Shown here piece after piece: positions 19,971 through 21,805 of a DNA stretch of 21,805 bases (within the stretch, counting starts at the first letter, position 1; the number at the start of each line of letters is the position of its first letter). Position numbers and translations under genes: made by a program. The DNA lies in the NCBI GenBank assembly GCA_049999765.1, contig JBNGIQ010007723.1, positions 1 to 21,805 on the forward strand, in the 5' to 3' direction. Source of the DNA: Phaeoceros laevis (Eukaryota > Anthocerotophyta > Anthocerotopsida > Notothyladales). The notes under the pieces are model-generated. The model was not told the DNA's origin. It searched no databases and saw nothing but the letters and a program-made list of their open reading frames with translations.

Positions 19971-20195
19971 TGTTATAATTAGGAATCCATCAGAACTTAT
20001 AGCGAGAGAGTTGTGCATTGCAAGAAAGGGGAACTAAGACAAGAATGTATGTGAGCCGACAGCTCTTGTGTCCCGCGGCAGATGACGGTTATAATCGTCA
20101 CCTGTAGTTAACTAATTAATCTATATATCTATCTAGAGTTCGAGTCGCATTAAATAAAGTAACTTAAACCCTATCGGGGCTTAGGGTTCCTAACA
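19971..20195 (-). repeat. Candidate 3' LTR of the right-hand Copia element
   Basis: On the minus strand a purine tract GAGTGGGGG (ending at 20196) runs directly into TGTTAGGAACCC, a classic Copia polypurine tract/LTR junction. Going on, ...CCTAATTATAACA at 19971 supplies a matching TAACA end, giving 225 bp with 5-bp inverted termini TGTTA/TAACA. The orientation agrees with the minus-strand polymerase remnant. The start is well supported; the end is a best guess. Confidence 0.55.
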
Positions 20196-20855
20196 CCCCC
20201 ACTCGACGAGAACTTCCGCCGCCAGCCATTCTGTCTTCCCTCACTTCGCTTACGCTCCACTCACCGCTCCAATCGAGCTTCACGCGGCTGCGATGATGTC
20301 TATCCGGTTCCTGCCACTGCTGCGCCTCCTCACCGACCTCACCAGGTGCCTTCGTCTTTATAGCGGCGCTTTGCTGCACTAGTTTGAGCACCTGACAGCC
20401 AGGATCGAAGTCGAAAGGGACTTCTCACCTACTGCCATGGTCGAAGAAGCCGCCGCCGCTGCTTGGATGGACAACTATTTGTCATACGCCGACTGTGAAT
20501 ACATGTCTCTGGAATGGAGGAAGCTACTACTTGTTGGGCACTCTCGCCATTGCTGCATGCTGACCTGTAAAGGCGTGAATTGGGCACCAGCCTCGTTTTT
20601 TTGCCGCCGCACTGGTTTGCGCTTTGTGCGCACCACAGTTTCCTGCGGTGCACCTTCTGTCTTCACCAACCAATATGGTATGCTCGTGCCTGTCTTCACC
20701 TTCTCGGTTTGCCATGCAGCTATGGTTTTCTGACCTACTATTTTGTGCAGTTTCCGACATACACACAGACTCGCCGGACTAATCATTGACCAGGTGTGTT
20801 CTGACTCAACGACGACCAAATTTTATGCATGCATTCTGTCTAACTGCAAGCTAAC
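20196..20855. other. Unexplained 660 bp between Copia RNase H and polypurine tract
   Basis: In most Copia elements the polypurine tract closely follows the RNase H stop codon. Here about 660 bp intervene, with open frames on both strands but no recognisable domain. It could be an insertion, an extra 3' region of this family, or part of another element. Confidence 0.45.
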
Positions 20856-21805
20856 CTATGCATCTGTGTTCTCTTCTTCAGGCACCAGGCCAAGCCGGAT
20901 GCAGTGCTTCATGTGTTGATCTGCAGGCAGCACCTTAGTCAAGATGTCAGCCGGATTTTCCGATGTGTTGATGTAGAATAGCTGGATCTTGCCTCTTGCC
21001 ACCACATCTCGAATGAAATGATGGTGGACTTCGATGTGTTTCGTCCTAGAGTGAAACACTGGATTGTTTGCTAATGCAATCGCTCACTGATTGTCGCAAA
21101 ACAATCTTGTAGGCTCCAGCTGGGTTTGACCAACATCATCCAAACACCGGCAATCCCACACTGCCTCCTTGGCAGCCACTGTGAGAGTTTTGTATTCTGC
21201 CTCTATACTTGAATGGCAAATGCTTGCATTTTTCTTACATGACCATGACACTGGCCCTCCTGCAAGTACAAACACATAAGCAGCCACTGACTTGCGACTG
21301 CCAGGGTCTGCTGCCCAATCGCTGTCGCAGAAACCTTCTAACGCAAGTATTTTGCCGTCACTGAACCTGTATGTGATGCAGAAAGTTGCTGTAAACTTTA
21401 GATAGCGCATCATGTGCTTCACCTGCGTCCAATGGTCTCTACCATATGCAACCAGAAATTGGGACACAAGATGAACCGGAAATGCGATATCTACTCTGGT
21501 CAAGCATGTTAAATAGATGAGTGTTCCAACTGCAGCTTTGTATGGTATCGCTAACATTTCCTGCTTGTCTGCAGCACTACTTGCTGCTTGATCCTTGGTA
21601 AGCTTGACCCCTGTTGCAAGAGGTGTGTTGGATCCATGTGCCTCTAGTAAATTGAACTTTCATAGCATGTCATCAATGTACTTTTTCTGCGAAAGCTTTA
21701 ATTTCCGCTTCTTACGATTGCGAATGATCTCCACACCTAAGCACCATTTAAGGGGTCCGAGATCTGACATCTCGAATTCTGCTTTCAGGAGGTTTTTGAC
21801 TGTGG
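20856..21805 (-). pseudogene. Copia reverse transcriptase/RNase H remnant (5' end outside window)
   Basis: The minus strand from the right edge shows the end of the reverse transcriptase (FEMSDLGPLKWCLGVEI, then the AAVGTLIYLTCLTRVDIAF region), the connection (VKHMMRYLKFTA) and RNase H (FCDSDWAADPGSRKS, SSIEAEY, then HSRTKHIEVHHHFIRD and PADILTKVLPAD). Two in-frame TGA codons break it, at 21660-21662 and at 21084-21086, the second inside the conserved CDNQ-AIAL block. The remainder is in one frame and the RNase H ends normally at 20856. A copy broken only by nonsense changes suggests moderate age. Protease, integrase and Gag would lie to the right of the window. Confidence 0.92.

Noticed and set aside
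20135-20160. AGTTCGAGTC-like sequence resembling a tRNA T-loop
   Set aside because: It has no flanking acceptor, D or anticodon arms and falls inside the candidate Copia LTR.
20437-20733. 98-codon plus-strand frame near the right-hand Copia
   Set aside because: No domain; the minus strand is open too. Noted only as part of the unexplained 660 bp.
1-21805. CRISPR array, bacterial operon or plasmid features
   Set aside because: The repeats are isolated duplications without regular spacers, and the genes are intron-containing plant genes.

Overview
The window is nuclear DNA of a land plant: spliced genes with GT-AG introns, circadian-clock and prenylation genes, and decayed Copia and Gypsy retrotransposons. 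The clock gene is a pseudo-response regulator whose receiver still has the phospho-accepting aspartate. Flowering plants lost that residue and Physcomitrella kept it, so together with short introns (mostly 54-570 bp) this points to a non-flowering lineage (bryophyte or lycophyte). I cannot name the species.

Layout. 1-559 (-) is the 5' part of a BTB/POZ gene of the Arabidopsis At3g56230 type, cut by the window edge. 560-4437 holds no gene I can support; it contains a Copia RNase H remnant with LTR-like flanks and several short tandem duplications. 4438-10026 (-) is a ten-exon gene for a predicted ~1085-residue helical protein that I do not recognise. 10147-12565 (+) is an eleven-exon gene for the beta subunit of protein geranylgeranyltransferase type I. 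12810-17144 (-) is an eight-exon PRR7/PRR3-like clock gene, rebuilt to an uninterrupted 960 residues with complete receiver and CCT domains. 17145-17855 is its upstream region, with an evening element, a shortened evening element and a G-box. From 17856 onward is retrotransposon ground: an LTR with primer-binding site and a frameshifted Gypsy integrase (to about 19010), unassigned sequence, and a decayed Copia reverse transcriptase/RNase H with a candidate LTR, running off the right edge.

Arrangement. The helical-protein gene and the geranylgeranyltransferase gene are head to head with only 120 bp between start codons. That gap is centred on a perfect 16-bp palindrome and carries a second inverted repeat and a CCAAT box, so it looks like a compact bidirectional promoter. 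The geranylgeranyltransferase and PRR genes converge, with 244 bp between stop codons. The three genes therefore form one gene island with transposon debris on both sides. No shared pathway links them; the coupling, if any, would be transcriptional.

Gene models were built by hand from splice sites, reading phase and family resemblance. The PRR and geranylgeranyltransferase models are strong. The helical-protein model is self-consistent in phase but has one non-canonical (GC-AG) junction and one weak donor.
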